Assembly (NCBI GenBank): GCA_023429135.1
Contig: JAEYWD010000037.1
Coordinates: 13,124 to 77,123 of the forward strand
Source of the DNA: Bacteroidota bacterium
GTDB taxonomy: Bacteria; Bacteroidota; Bacteroidia; Bacteroidales; JAAUTT01
Direction: 5' to 3'
Length of the DNA stretch: 64,000 bases
Part shown: positions 1 to 9,491 of the stretch, piece after piece
Layout: every line of letters starts with the position of its first letter
Position numbering within the stretch: the stretch's first letter is position 1
Notes under the pieces: generated by a model
Told to the model about the DNA's origin: nothing
Database searches by the model: none
The model's input: the letters and a program-made list of their open reading frames with translations, nothing else
Translations under genes and position numbers: made by a program

Positions 1-1
1 T

Positions 2-64
2 ACTGCAGCCGGGATAAATACCGAAGTTGATGCAGGAATTGTTATAAACAATTCCGCCCCGTAG
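2..64 (+). CDS. 3' end of an unidentified gene (cut by window edge)
   Basis: An open frame enters from the left edge and runs 20 codons to a TAG at 62-64, ending in the residues VINNSAP. The stop lies 39 bases before the corA start. The fragment is too short to identify. Its only support is that the frame is open and the residue composition looks protein-like, so it may be a chance frame. Confidence 0.4.
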   Translation, partial: TAAGINTEVDAGIVINNSAP

Positions 65-103
65 TTTATATATTCCAAGCATCAATTTTTAATTATATTT
101 ATC

Positions 104-1033
104 ATGATTACAATCTGGAAACAAGATAACGGGCTGGTACAGGTTAGCCGCTTTGAAAGAAATACATGGATTAATGTTATTAGTCCTTCACAGGAAGAAA
201 TAGAAAAACTGATAAATTACTACAGGGTTCCTTCAGAATTCATTACCGATATTCTTGATATTGATGAAAGATCGCGCAGCGAAGTTGAAGGCCGCTGGCT
301 AATGATTATTCTCCGTATCCCGGTTCACAGCCAGACAAACGGATTACCTTTTTATACGGTTCCGCTTGGCGTTTTAATATCGCACAATCTAATTATTACT
401 ATTTGCAATAACGACAATGAAGTAGTGCGGGAATTGTTGTTCAACCCCAAATACCGTAACCTGAAGCTTACCGATAAGGCTAATTTTGTGCTTCAACTGT
501 TTTTCTGTTCCGCAACTTCATTTCTCAGATATTTAAAGGATATTAACCGCATGACAAATCAGGTTGAACAGGACCTCCTGAAATCGTCGCGAAATAAGGA
601 ACTGCACAACCTTCTCAAAATGGAGAAATGTCTTGTGTATTTTGTGACATCTCTTAAATCGAATGAATTATTGCTTTACAAACTTCAGAGATCGAAACTT
701 GTGAATCTGGAGGAAATAGACGAGGATCTGCTGGAAGACGTTATTACCGAAAATAAGCAGGCCATTGAAATGTCGAATATCTACAGCGACATCCAGAGTG
801 GTATGATGGATGCATTTGCCTCAGTAGTCTCAAACAATCTGAACGTTGTGATGAAGCAACTTACCTCCATCACCATTATTTTAATGATCCCCACATTGGT
901 CGCAAGTATATATGGAATGAATGTTCCAAACTTTATGGAAGACAATCCTTATGCATTTGTCATAATACTTTGTATGACAGTTGCATTTACAACCCTCGGG
1001 GTACTGATTTTCAGGAAGAGAAATTTCTTTTAA
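104..1033 (+). CDS. corA: CorA-family Mg2+/Co2+ transporter
   Basis: This 309-residue protein has the CorA plan: a long, mostly helical cytoplasmic N-terminal domain (about 1-245), then two membrane helices at the C-terminus (about 248-268 and 283-303). The family signature YGMN sits at about residues 270-273, at the end of the first membrane helix. A positively charged tail (RKRN) follows the second helix. CorA proteins are pentameric inner-membrane channels for divalent cations. The length is normal for the family, and the ATG at 104 follows the short leader expected. The gene is convergent with rmuC and their stop codons overlap: TAA at 1031-1033 here, TAA on the other strand at 1030-1032. 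Which metal is carried cannot be read from sequence. Confidence 0.93.
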   Translation: MITIWKQDNGLVQVSRFERNTWINVISPSQEEIEKLINYYRVPSEFITDILDIDERSRSEVEGRWLMIILRIPVHSQTNGLPFYTVPLGVLISHNLIITICNNDNEVVRELLFNPKYRNLKLTDKANFVLQLFFCSATSFLRYLKDINRMTNQVEQDLLKSSRNKELHNLLKMEKCLVYFVTSLKSNELLLYKLQRSKLVNLEEIDEDLLEDVITENKQAIEMSNIYSDIQSGMMDAFASVVSNNLNVVMKQLTSITIILMIPTLVASIYGMNVPNFMEDNPYAFVIILCMTVAFTTLGVLIFRKRNFF

Positions 1034-2511
1034 GAAGTTTCTTTTCCATTCTCAGTTTCTTCAGGTAGTTCGTCGTTATTGGAAAGCAGTGCTAGTGATT
1101 CTGCTGACGGGAGAGCTGTATCATTTTTCAGTTTATTCTGAATTTGCCGGCTTCTTGTACCGACAAGATTGTCAATATCTTCACTGGCCCGATTAAGCTT
1201 TTCCTGGGCTTTTTTTAGAACTTCGTTAAACTTACCGAATTCAGTTTTTACGGCACTCAAAACTTTCCACACTTCGCTGGATCTTTTTTCAATTGCCAGC
1301 GTTCGGAATCCCATCTGGAGGCTATGCAGAATGGCAGCCAGTGTTGTTGGTCCCGTGATAATGATTTTATAATCGCGCTGCAGTATTTCCAACAGGTCGG
1401 TTCTGCGAACAACCTCGGCATATAAACCTTCAACAGGTAAAAACATGATTCCAAAATCGGTGGTATGAGGTGGTTCTATATATTTATCCCGAATGTCGCG
1501 GGCTACTTTCTTAATTGTAGTCTCGAGTGATCTGATGGCAGTTTGAATACAAGCGCTGTCGGCTGTATCGTAAGCTTCGAGAAGGCTGTAATAACTTTCC
1601 AGGGGGAATTTGGAATCGACAGGTAATAATATTTCTTTTCCTGAATCTTCTTTCCCTGGAAGTTTTATTGCAAATTCTACATTTTCGCGGCAATCGGGCC
1701 TGGTAATAACATTTGTAACATACTGATCTTTGGTTAAAATCTGTTCCAGAATATTTCCAAGTTGTACTTCACCTAAAATTCCTCTGGTTTTAACATTCGA
1801 CAATACTTTTTTTAGATCGCCAACGCCGTTGGCAAGTACCTGCATTTCGCCAAGGCCTTTATGTACCTGCTCCAATCGCTCGCTAACCTGCTTAAACGAC
1901 TCGCTCAACCGTTTTTCTAGTGTCGACTGCAATTTCTCGTCGACAGTATTCCTCATTTCTTCAAGCTTTTTAGAATTTTCTTCTTGTAAAGTTTTCAGTT
2001 GAGTATACATTGTTTCTCTGAGCTTTTCCAGATTCAAATCGATTGTTTTGGTTAAATCGTTAAGTGCTATATTGCTACTGTCGAGCTTCACACGCAGCAT
2101 TTCATTCATGTCTCTCAGGTTTACCCGAAGAGAATCTTCGAACGATTTGAGAGATCCATTCAGTTGTTCGCGATTTTTGTTATTTGTATCAGTTGTTACC
2201 AGTTGAAAATTCTTCAACTGCACAGCAAATGCTTCCAGGTGTATACGCTGCTGTTCTCCAATGCTGATTATACTTTGATTGATCATTTCGCTAAAGGTCT
2301 TGAAATGAACTTGAACCTCATTGCGAAGATCTTTATTTTGTCTGGAAAATTCGTCTCTGTTGATAAGAAACTCATTTCGGATATCTTTTTCCAGATTCTC
2401 GTGCACAAGCGTTAGCAGTTCCTGTTTGTACTTTTTTGAATTAACAAGAATAATGATAATTACGACCTGACAGGCTAATATTAAAACTCCGGCAACCAGT
2501 ATGTAATTCAT
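1030..2511 (-). CDS. rmuC: RmuC-family DNA recombination/maintenance protein
   Basis: A 493-residue protein begins with an N-terminal membrane anchor (about 3-24), followed by a long charged coiled coil (about 40-225) and the RmuC domain (about 230-430). Recognisable segments of that domain are TRGILGEVQLGNILEQIL and, later, ITGPTTLAAILHSLQMGF. A short acidic tail follows. RmuC proteins limit rearrangements at inverted repeats; the anchored coiled coil plus a nuclease-like core is the standard arrangement. Upstream of the start on the minus strand the sequence TATCTTTA (forward taaagata near 2537-2544) resembles the Bacteroidota -7 box. The gene is monocistronic and convergent with corA. Confidence 0.92.
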   Translation of the reverse strand: MNYILVAGVLILACQVVIIIILVNSKKYKQELLTLVHENLEKDIRNEFLINRDEFSRQNKDLRNEVQVHFKTFSEMINQSIISIGEQQRIHLEAFAVQLKNFQLVTTDTNNKNREQLNGSLKSFEDSLRVNLRDMNEMLRVKLDSSNIALNDLTKTIDLNLEKLRETMYTQLKTLQEENSKKLEEMRNTVDEKLQSTLEKRLSESFKQVSERLEQVHKGLGEMQVLANGVGDLKKVLSNVKTRGILGEVQLGNILEQILTKDQYVTNVITRPDCRENVEFAIKLPGKEDSGKEILLPVDSKFPLESYYSLLEAYDTADSACIQTAIRSLETTIKKVARDIRDKYIEPPHTTDFGIMFLPVEGLYAEVVRRTDLLEILQRDYKIIITGPTTLAAILHSLQMGFRTLAIEKRSSEVWKVLSAVKTEFGKFNEVLKKAQEKLNRASEDIDNLVGTRSRQIQNKLKNDTALPSAESLALLSNNDELPEETENGKETS

Positions 2512-2635
2512 AGAATAATCATAAAATTATCGGATAAAGATAAATTAAACCACTTTACACTTATATTAAATTCCCATTTTGTGTAATAGAGAGGAAATCC
2601 AAAATTTGTAGATTTTGTATTTTAAAAAAATGTAT

Positions 2636-2643
2636 TAACTTTA
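2636..2643 (+). promoter_or_regulatory. Possible -7 promoter box for the lipoprotein gene at 2696
   Basis: TAACTTTA here resembles the Bacteroidota -7 element TAnnTTTG. A TTTTG sequence lies roughly 17-20 bases upstream in the expected -33 position. It is 53 bases before the ATG at 2696. This is a consensus match only. Confidence 0.35.
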
Positions 2644-2695
2644 CTCGAACATAATAATAACAAAGCCCAACTATATTACCAAAACACAAAAGGTT

Positions 2696-3613
2696 ATGTT
2701 TAAAAAAAAGTACCTTTCACAAGTTTCTTCTTTGTTTCTAATATCCTGTTTTGTTGTAGCAACCTCCTGTAAATCGGGTGGAGGAGATAATTCAAATAAT
2801 CTGGCAATCGATTCAGCAGACCTGGAACAGGATATTTTTGAAGACATCAGTACCGCCAAACAAATTTTCTATTCGCTTCCATCTCCTTTGGAATCAGCTA
2901 TGTTAATCAAGTCGTCGGGAGCAACTTTTGACGAAAAGCTTCTGAATCCCACGGGCAATACTTCTAAATATACTACCAACAAGAGTATGGCCCTAAACCT
3001 TGGTGCTTATACCACCGACCTGAGTTATGCAAGTTTATTCGATCAGGCACAGATTACCATTTCCTATATGGATGCCTCAAAGAAAATGGCTGATGGTTTA
3101 GGTATTCTCGATGCAATTGATAAAACAACTATCGATCGTCTGGAAGAAAATATTAATAACCGGGATGTGATATTGGATATAATTTCTGAAACTTTCATGT
3201 CGTCTACCTCGTTTTTAAAGGAAAATGAACGTCAGGCACTTTCATCTATTGTTATGGTAGGAGGCTGGGTTGAAGGACTTTATATTGCAACCCAATTGGT
3301 GGGTGATAAATTTTCGGCCGACTCCAAAATTGTTGAACGTATTGTTGATCAAAAGCTTTCGCTGGATATGGTAATGAAACTTCTCGAGAGCAATAAAACA
3401 AACGAAGATGTAGCTGCAATTATTACTGAAATGCAGGATCTTAAGGCTACTTACGACAAGATAATTATTAAGTCTTCGAAGATAGAACCAGTTCTTGATG
3501 AAAATACGAAGGTAACTACCCTTAAATCAGAATCTTCCTCCAACATAAATGAAAGTATTTTTGTGGAATTGCGTAATAAAGTAAAAAATATAAGAACCAA
3601 TTATACGCTCTAA
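2696..3613 (+). CDS. Predicted lipoprotein of unknown function
   Basis: This 305-residue protein starts with a lysine-rich signal peptide and a lipobox (VVATS before Cys, about residues 21-26), so it is expected to be a lipid-anchored periplasmic or outer-membrane protein. The mature part is mostly helical and acidic (SADLEQDIFEDISTAKQIFYSLPSP), with no catalytic motif that I recognise. The family looks like those Bacteroidota lipoproteins that begin their mature part with ...IFYSLPSPLE. It is followed after 12 bases by the small secreted protein at 3626, and the two end at a shared strong terminator, so they are probably co-transcribed. Confidence 0.75.
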   Translation: MFKKKYLSQVSSLFLISCFVVATSCKSGGGDNSNNLAIDSADLEQDIFEDISTAKQIFYSLPSPLESAMLIKSSGATFDEKLLNPTGNTSKYTTNKSMALNLGAYTTDLSYASLFDQAQITISYMDASKKMADGLGILDAIDKTTIDRLEENINNRDVILDIISETFMSSTSFLKENERQALSSIVMVGGWVEGLYIATQLVGDKFSADSKIVERIVDQKLSLDMVMKLLESNKTNEDVAAIITEMQDLKATYDKIIIKSSKIEPVLDENTKVTTLKSESSSNINESIFVELRNKVKNIRTNYTL

Positions 3614-3625
3614 TAATTTGTAGTC

Positions 3626-4066
3626 ATGAAGAAAATCTTACCGGTTGTAGTATTTTTGTTTTTAATAACCGTAAACTTTTCGGCAAACGGCCAATGTAAA
3701 AGTTTTGCCAAAAAAATCTGTAAACTTGAACTGATTCCTTATATTCACGATGGTAACTATCATGCTGCCGTTTTAACTGAAGGTGAGGAAGCTGAATTAT
3801 ATAAAACTTTTTATGAGGGCCAGGAATATCGCATTGCCGTTTGTGGAAGTGAAGTATTTGCCAACGTTGAATTTAAAGTTATTGATGCGAATAAAAAAGT
3901 TCTTTACAGTAACAAAGACCACGGGATGTCGAAAATCTGGGATTTTAAACTCGAATCGAGTCAGCAGTTAAAAATTGTTGTTAAAGTTCCAGTTAGTTCT
4001 GCCACTAAACCAGAAACTGAAATTGTAAGTGGTTGTGTGGCAATTATGTTTGGTTTCAAAGGTTAG
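3626..4066 (+). CDS. Small secreted protein of unknown function
   Basis: The 146-residue product has a clear signal peptide ending near NGQ (about residue 22) and a beta-rich mature domain with three early cysteines and one late one. The mature part reads like a compact beta-sandwich that would sit in the periplasm (FYEGQEYRIAVCGSEVFANVEF, then a C-terminal GCVAIMFG). The gene follows the lipoprotein at 2696 by 12 bases, and an intrinsic terminator starts 19 bases after its stop, so it closes a two-gene unit. I do not recognise a named family. Confidence 0.72.
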   Translation: MKKILPVVVFLFLITVNFSANGQCKSFAKKICKLELIPYIHDGNYHAAVLTEGEEAELYKTFYEGQEYRIAVCGSEVFANVEFKVIDANKKVLYSNKDHGMSKIWDFKLESSQQLKIVVKVPVSSATKPETEIVSGCVAIMFGFKG

Positions 4067-4084
4067 AAATAATTAAGATATAGT

Positions 4085-4113
4085 AAAAAAAAGGGGCTTG
4101 TGGCCCCTTTTTT
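4085..4113 (+). terminator. Rho-independent terminator after the 2696-4066 unit
   Basis: A run of A, then GGGGC, a short loop, GCCCC and a run of T form a strong stem with T-tail on the plus strand. The symmetrical A/T flanks mean it could also work on the other strand. Confidence 0.85.
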
Positions 4114-4254
4114 AATTTATACACAACCTGAAAACAAGGATAGCATAACTGATCCCAATTCTGCTGAGTTGAGTTCTCTTGAACATCCTTTTCTTATAGT
4201 ATTAATTACGTAGTTGTTGTGATATATTAATTCGAATATTCATTAATTTTTGAT

Positions 4255-4262
4255 TATGTTTG
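4255..4262 (+). promoter_or_regulatory. -7 box (TATGTTTG) of the ECF sigma factor gene
   Basis: TATGTTTG matches TAnnTTTG exactly and lies 20 bases ahead of the sigma factor ATG at 4282. No clear -33 TTTG is seen at the right distance. Confidence 0.45.
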
Positions 4263-4281
4263 TTCATAACTAATTGATAAA

Positions 4282-4839
4282 ATGCAATCCCTTCATAGCA
4301 TCAAACAGTTGATGAACAGAGTCTCTGAAGATGATTCTGAGGCTTTTACTGAGCTGTTTGATTTGTATTTCTCCAAGGTTTTCCGGATTGCCAGTTTCTT
4401 TATAAAATCAGAAGATGTTTGTCAGGAAGTAGTGTCGGATGTATTTCTTAACATATGGAACAACCGTAAAAAACTGAAGGAAATAAGCAATTTTGACTCG
4501 TTTGTTTTTATTGTTACCAAGAACAAAGCCTTTGATTATTTGGACAAGATGGGCCGTGAACCTGATTATATATTTGATTTGTCTATCGAGATTCCGTCAG
4601 GAGCGAATAGTCCGGAAACTCAACTTATAAACAACGAACTTGATAAAATACTTCAAAAAACTATTGAAGAGCTGCCTCCACGATGCAGGATGATATATAT
4701 AATGTGCCGTGAACAGGGACTTAAATACCGCGAAATTGCTGAAGTTATGTCCATTTCCGAAAGAACAGTAAATGCCCAAATGGTAATAGCTGTTAAAAAA
4801 ATTGGCGAAGTCATTAGGAAATATCTTTTGTTGTTTTAA
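4282..4839 (+). CDS. ECF RNA polymerase sigma-70 factor (FecI-like)
   Basis: A 185-residue protein has the two-domain ECF layout: sigma region 2 (about 20-90, with EDVCQEVVSDVFLNIWNNR) and region 4 (about 128-180, with LPPRCRMIYIMCREQGLKYREIAEVMSISERTV split over the helix-turn-helix). It lies directly upstream of a FecR anti-sigma factor and a SusC protein with an STN signalling domain. That is the trans-envelope relay of Bacteroidota: ligand at SusC, FecR in the inner membrane, sigma factor in the cytoplasm. Its expected target is the susC-susD operon downstream. A hairpin with T-run overlaps its stop codon and may separate it transcriptionally from fecR. Confidence 0.94.
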   Translation: MQSLHSIKQLMNRVSEDDSEAFTELFDLYFSKVFRIASFFIKSEDVCQEVVSDVFLNIWNNRKKLKEISNFDSFVFIVTKNKAFDYLDKMGREPDYIFDLSIEIPSGANSPETQLINNELDKILQKTIEELPPRCRMIYIMCREQGLKYREIAEVMSISERTVNAQMVIAVKKIGEVIRKYLLLF

Positions 4840-4882
4840 TTATTTGTTAATCTGAATGTAACAAATAATTTTCTCTTTTTTT
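4838..4882 (+). terminator. Hairpin with T-run between sigma factor and fecR
   Basis: A perfect 12-base inverted repeat (AATTATTTGTTA at 4838-4849 and TAACAAATAATT at 4859-4870) is followed by a pyrimidine-rich tract with seven T. It begins inside the sigma factor stop codon. It looks like an AT-rich intrinsic terminator or attenuator that uncouples the sigma gene from fecR. Confidence 0.6.
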
Positions 4883-4940
4883 CAGAATTATTTAGGTATA
4901 CTTTCATCTTTTCCCGTCTTTAACCCGACAAAGATTTATT

Positions 4941-5942
4941 ATGACGGAAAAAGACAACAATATTTGGGAGATAATAACTGCTGTTCTAGATGGTTCTGTT
5001 TCTGAGGAAGAGAAATCAAAGTTAAATTCCTGGCTTGAAGAGAACGATACAAATAAGAAAACTTACAATCTGATCCGGAATTCGGTTATCCGGGGAAAGG
5101 AAGACCATTCAAATCTGAAGCTTAAGGTCTTTTCGAAAATCCAAGGTGGGATGATTAAAAGAAAATATCAGCGAAGAGTTCAACTTTGGCGATATTGTAC
5201 AGCGGCCTCAATTGCTGCGTTAATGCTTATATCATATTTTTTTGTGAAGGGAAATCTATCATCTTCCGAAACTTATGTGGAAGCACACTGTCCTTATGGA
5301 AATAAGTCGCAGGTTATTTTAAATGATAGCACGATAGTTTATCTGAATTCAGGCTCAAGTTTAATATATCCCAGCAGGTTCAAAGGCGATTTTCGAAGAG
5401 TAATTCTAAAAGGTGAAGGGTATTTTGATGTGAAAAAGGATAGGAAACATCCTTTTATGGTCGAAACGGGAGAGATAACAATAAGAGTGTTTGGAACCCG
5501 GTTCAATGTAAAGAATTATGAAGATGAAAATACAATAGAAACAACCTTAATAGAAGGTTCTGTGGGTTTATCCGGAAAATCAGGCACTAACGTTAACAAA
5601 ACAATTGAATTGATTCCCAATCAACAGGCAATTTACAGTAAAAGTACGGGAGTTATTGAAAAAATATATATAGATGCTGAGCTGTTGGCTCTCTGGAAGG
5701 ACGGTAAATACTACTTCGAAAAAGAACCACTCTCTTCCATTGTCAAGAAACTCGAACGAAACTTCAATGTAAATATCAGGATAACATCAGAATCGTTAAA
5801 CAACAGGGTTTTCTCCGGTTTGATAGATAAAAACAAAAACATTTTTCAAACGCTTGATATCATGAAAAAATACAGTCGCTTCAGTTATGTATTAAGCAAC
5901 GATACCATATTGTTACAACAAAACATCAAAAAAACCAAATAA
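4941..5942 (+). CDS. FecR-family anti-sigma factor
   Basis: The 333-residue protein has a short cytoplasmic N-terminal domain, one membrane helix (about 90-107, YCTAASIAALMLISYFFV), a FecR periplasmic domain (about 118-215, with CPYGNKSQVILNDSTIVYLNSGS and an FGTRFNV-type strand) and a C-terminal DUF4974/STN-like domain (about 255-330, FEKEPLSSIVKKLERNFNV). It should hold the ECF sigma factor at the membrane and release or activate it when the SusC signalling domain contacts it. The size and domain order are standard. Its own start is preceded by a possible TATACTTT box near 4897. Confidence 0.93.
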   Translation: MTEKDNNIWEIITAVLDGSVSEEEKSKLNSWLEENDTNKKTYNLIRNSVIRGKEDHSNLKLKVFSKIQGGMIKRKYQRRVQLWRYCTAASIAALMLISYFFVKGNLSSSETYVEAHCPYGNKSQVILNDSTIVYLNSGSSLIYPSRFKGDFRRVILKGEGYFDVKKDRKHPFMVETGEITIRVFGTRFNVKNYEDENTIETTLIEGSVGLSGKSGTNVNKTIELIPNQQAIYSKSTGVIEKIYIDAELLALWKDGKYYFEKEPLSSIVKKLERNFNVNIRITSESLNNRVFSGLIDKNKNIFQTLDIMKKYSRFSYVLSNDTILLQQNIKKTK

Positions 5943-5983
5943 CTTAAAATTACAGTATGAACACATCTTAGAACAAAACGAAA

Positions 5984-6015
5984 AAATCGGAAAATGGTGA
6001 CACATTTCCCGATTT
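5984..6015 (+). promoter_or_regulatory. Hairpin in the leader of susC
   Basis: AAATCGG-AAAATG pairs with CATTT-CCCGATTT around a six-base loop, 54 bases before the susC ATG. There is no T-run immediately after, so it is more likely an mRNA leader or attenuation structure than a plain terminator of fecR. Confidence 0.4.
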
Positions 6016-6069
6016 GCAATCTGGCAACAAACAAACGACTTTATTTAATTACCAAAACTATTCAAAAGT

Positions 6070-9000
6070 ATGAAAAAAAATTCATTCAAAGGGCGATTCA
6101 TGCTCTTTTGTGACTACTACAAATTACTCAGGATTATGAAAATTTCGTTGTTTTTAATGGTAGTTTGTACCCTTGGAATTACAGCCATGACAAGCTATTC
6201 ACAGGTAACAAAATTAAGTTTCAGCATTGAAAATGCTACAATTAAAGATCTGTTAAAAGAAATTGGTAAAAACAGTGAATTCTCTTTCTGGTACGACAAT
6301 GATGAATTGAACGACAATCAAAGAATCTCAATGAATATTAAAAATCAGCCTCTCAACAAGATTCTTGATCTTGCTCTAAAAGACCAGCATTTGAATTATG
6401 AGATTAAAGACAAGGTAATATTTATATTTCGGGATATATCCCAAAATCAGGGTGAAGCAGGAGCCCGTCAGCAACAAAAAGTAACGGGAACAGTCACTGA
6501 TGCTTCTACCGGGGAACCTCTCATTGGAGTTAATATTGTTGTGGAAGGAACCACCATCGGAGTCATTACCGATGTTAGTGGAAAATATACCATTGATATT
6601 CCGGAACCAAATGTTACTCTAACCTTTTCGTATGTTGGTTACAATACTGAGCAGGTTACAACAGGTGGAAAGGGCGTAATTGATATGAAATTGATCCCCA
6701 ACATTGAAGAGTTGAAAGAGGTTGTTGTTACTGCTCTTGGTATCAGGCATGAGGAAAAATCGTTAGGATATGCTGTTCAGAAGTTAGGAGGAGAAACGTT
6801 TACCGGAGTAAAAGGCGAAAGTATTACAACCAGTCTTACTGGTAAAGTAGCCGGTTTGCAAATTCAGAATACTACTGAGTTCTTTGAGTCGTCAAGTATT
6901 AAGCTCAGAGGTTCCAACGCACTTATTGTGGTTAACGGAGTTCCTACTAATAATACTTCGCTCGATGATATTTCGCCAGATGACATTGAAGATGTTAGTG
7001 TTCTGAAAGGTGCCACTGCTTCGGCCTTATACGGAAACAGAGGTAGTAATGGTGCTATTATGATTACCACCAAAAGAAAGGAAAAAAATTCTTTTACTGT
7101 GGATGTAAATTCAAGCACTATCATGAGAGCTGGATTTCTAAAGATTCCTGAAACACAAAAGAGTTATGGTACTGGTGTTGGTAACCAGGCAATTTACGAC
7201 GGAGAATTTGTGTGGGGCCCCCACCTTGATATGGGAACAACTGCCCTTCAGGTAGATCCAAAGACCGGAACAATGATAGAAATGCCCCTGGTATCAAAAG
7301 GAAAGGACAATTTGAAAAATTTCCTGGAGCAAAGTTTAATAACCAATAACAATATTAGCATTTCTCAATCTACCAAGTTTGGTTCAGTGAGGGGATCTTT
7401 TTCGCATGTATATAATAAAGGTGAAGCACCAAACACCAAATCGAACAAGTATATTTTCAACTTAAGTGGAAATATAAATCTTACCGATAAGTTTACCTTA
7501 GATGCTTCATGGAATTATTCGAAACGAGAAACTCCTAATCAGCCTAATTACGGGTATGGCCGAAATGGTTCTTATATTTATCTTCTTACCATCTGGAATG
7601 GTCCCGATTTCGATGTCAGAGAATGGAAAGATTACTGGTTAATTAAAGATAAAGAGCAAAAGTATTACCAAACAGGATGGTACGATAATCCGTATTTTCT
7701 ATGTTATGAGGTACTGAATCCGCATTCAATTGATGTCAATACCGGACAGTTTACGGCTAATTATACTGTAATGCCTGGACTTAAATTTTTATTTAGAAGT
7801 GGTATTGATACATACTCTGACAGGTATTCTCAGCGCCGGGCCAAAAGTTATAACAGGAATGGTAAAGGATCTTTTTTGACAGGTCAGGAATATTCCATGA
7901 ATCTGAACAATGATGCAATAATTTCCTATAATAAAACCTTTGGCAGGTTTGGTATAGATGCATTAGGCGGAGGCTCTGTATATTATTATCAGTACAGGTA
8001 TGTACAGGCCAATACTACAAATGGATTATCAATTCCAGGTTTCTATTCTTTAAATGCTTCCGTAGATCCGGTTAAGGCATCGAGCAGCTTTCAGAAAAAA
8101 CAGGTAAACAGCCTTTACGGAAAACTGTCGTTTGCGTTGAATAACGCCTATTATCTGGATTTAACAGGTAGAAATGACTGGTCGTCTACTTTGCCGGAAT
8201 CTACCCGATCCTATTTTTATCCGTCGGTTGCTTTGAGTACTATTGTTTCCGAAGTTTTCGATTTGCCAAAATTAATCAGTTTCTGGAAATTAAGGGCATC
8301 GTGGACAGTTTCAAAAAAGGACCTTGGCATTTTCGACCTGAACCAGGCATACAGTATTTCTACCAATGCCTGGAATACCCTGAACGCCGAATACTATCCT
8401 TCAACCATCCGGGGTGAAGATGTAAATCCTCAATCCAACCGGGTTTATGAGCTGGGAACCAATATCCGTTTTCTCAATAACCGTATTAACCTTGATTATG
8501 CATACTTTAACAGGTTGCAGTATAATCTTCTGGTTAATACCTCCTTATCGCCGGCAACAGGCTTTAATAGTAAACAAACAAATACTGACGAACAATATGT
8601 TCAACGAGGAATGGAAATTACCCTGAAAGGGACCCCCGTAAAACGCAGCCAACTGGAATGGGAAATCGTGCTTAACTGGTCGTATAATCATTGGTATTAC
8701 GATAAACTGGATCCGGTATATACCGACAAAAAAATATACATTAAAGAAGGTGCGCGGTACGATGTTAACAGAACAAGGGATTGGGAACGCGACCCATATG
8801 GGAATATTGTTATAGGATCGGATGGATATCCGAAAAAAAGTAATTTCTTTTCGGACAAAGTTGGATACAGTGATCCTGACTGGATTTGGGGATTAGCCAA
8901 TTCACTGACATACAAAAACTGGACATGCTATCTGACTTTCGATGGCAGGGTAGGTGGGGAGACTTTTTCGGATACTGAATATGGATTATGGGCAGCAGGC

Positions 9001-9474
9001 TCACATCCTGACAGCGACAATAAATGGAGATATGATGAGGTAGTGAATGGTAAAACAAATTATATTGGAGAGGGTGTCAAAGTAGTTTCCGGGGAATTAG
9101 TACGCGACGGATCGGGTAATATTGTTTCGGACAATCGTGTATTTGCCAAAAACGATATCGAAGTTCCTTACACAAACTATATGGGATCCTGGTGTGGCTA
9201 TGGGAGTGACGATGGTGGAAATCCACATGTAAGGCCCCGTGAGTTATTTTTCTCAGAAACTTTTTTTAAACTGAGAGAATTGGCAGTTAATTACAATTTT
9301 CCTACCAATGTTTGTAAAAAAATAGGAATGAAAAATTTGAGTGTTGGCGTAATAGGTCAAAACCTCTTTATCTGGACTAAAGGTTTCCGTTTCGACGATC
9401 CCGACTCAGGTTCCGGGAACCTTCCATCTCCTTCTCAACGATATGTGGGTTTCAACATCAAATTAAGTTTATAA
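6070..9474 (+). CDS. SusC/RagA-family TonB-dependent outer-membrane transporter with STN domain
   Basis: This 1134-residue protein has a long signal region (cleavage after about TSYSQ, residue 45) and an STN signalling domain (about 49-120). A carboxypeptidase-regulatory-like beta domain follows (about 137-208, VTGTVTDASTGEPLIGVNI), then the plug (about 225-335, with LRGSNALIVVNGVP and the SusC hallmark ASALYGNRGSNGAIMITTK split near 310-330). The remainder is a 22-strand barrel ending in an aromatic/Leu strand (GFNIKLSL). It imports a ligand captured by the SusD lipoprotein encoded 17 bases downstream, using TonB energy. The STN domain links it to the FecR and ECF sigma factor upstream. The substrate is not known; the neighbouring phosphoesterase-fold lipoprotein argues for a phosphorylated compound rather than a plain glycan. 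Confidence 0.95.
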   Translation: MKKNSFKGRFMLFCDYYKLLRIMKISLFLMVVCTLGITAMTSYSQVTKLSFSIENATIKDLLKEIGKNSEFSFWYDNDELNDNQRISMNIKNQPLNKILDLALKDQHLNYEIKDKVIFIFRDISQNQGEAGARQQQKVTGTVTDASTGEPLIGVNIVVEGTTIGVITDVSGKYTIDIPEPNVTLTFSYVGYNTEQVTTGGKGVIDMKLIPNIEELKEVVVTALGIRHEEKSLGYAVQKLGGETFTGVKGESITTSLTGKVAGLQIQNTTEFFESSSIKLRGSNALIVVNGVPTNNTSLDDISPDDIEDVSVLKGATASALYGNRGSNGAIMITTKRKEKNSFTVDVNSSTIMRAGFLKIPETQKSYGTGVGNQAIYDGEFVWGPHLDMGTTALQVDPKTGTMIEMPLVSKGKDNLKNFLEQSLITNNNISISQSTKFGSVRGSFSHVYNKGEAPNTKSNKYIFNLSGNINLTDKFTLDASWNYSKRETPNQPNYGYGRNGSYIYLLTIWNGPDFDVREWKDYWLIKDKEQKYYQTGWYDNPYFLCYEVLNPHSIDVNTGQFTANYTVMPGLKFLFRSGIDTYSDRYSQRRAKSYNRNGKGSFLTGQEYSMNLNNDAIISYNKTFGRFGIDALGGGSVYYYQYRYVQANTTNGLSIPGFYSLNASVDPVKASSSFQKKQVNSLYGKLSFALNNAYYLDLTGRNDWSSTLPESTRSYFYPSVALSTIVSEVFDLPKLISFWKLRASWTVSKKDLGIFDLNQAYSISTNAWNTLNAEYYPSTIRGEDVNPQSNRVYELGTNIRFLNNRINLDYAYFNRLQYNLLVNTSLSPATGFNSKQTNTDEQYVQRGMEITLKGTPVKRSQLEWEIVLNWSYNHWYYDKLDPVYTDKKIYIKEGARYDVNRTRDWERDPYGNIVIGSDGYPKKSNFFSDKVGYSDPDWIWGLANSLTYKNWTCYLTFDGRVGGETFSDTEYGLWAAGSHPDSDNKWRYDEVVNGKTNYIGEGVKVVSGELVRDGSGNIVSDNRVFAKNDIEVPYTNYMGSWCGYGSDDGGNPHVRPRELFFSETFFKLRELAVNYNFPTNVCKKIGMKNLSVGVIGQNLFIWTKGFRFDDPDSGSGNLPSPSQRYVGFNIKLSL

Positions 9475-9491
9475 ATTAAAACTGGCAAATT

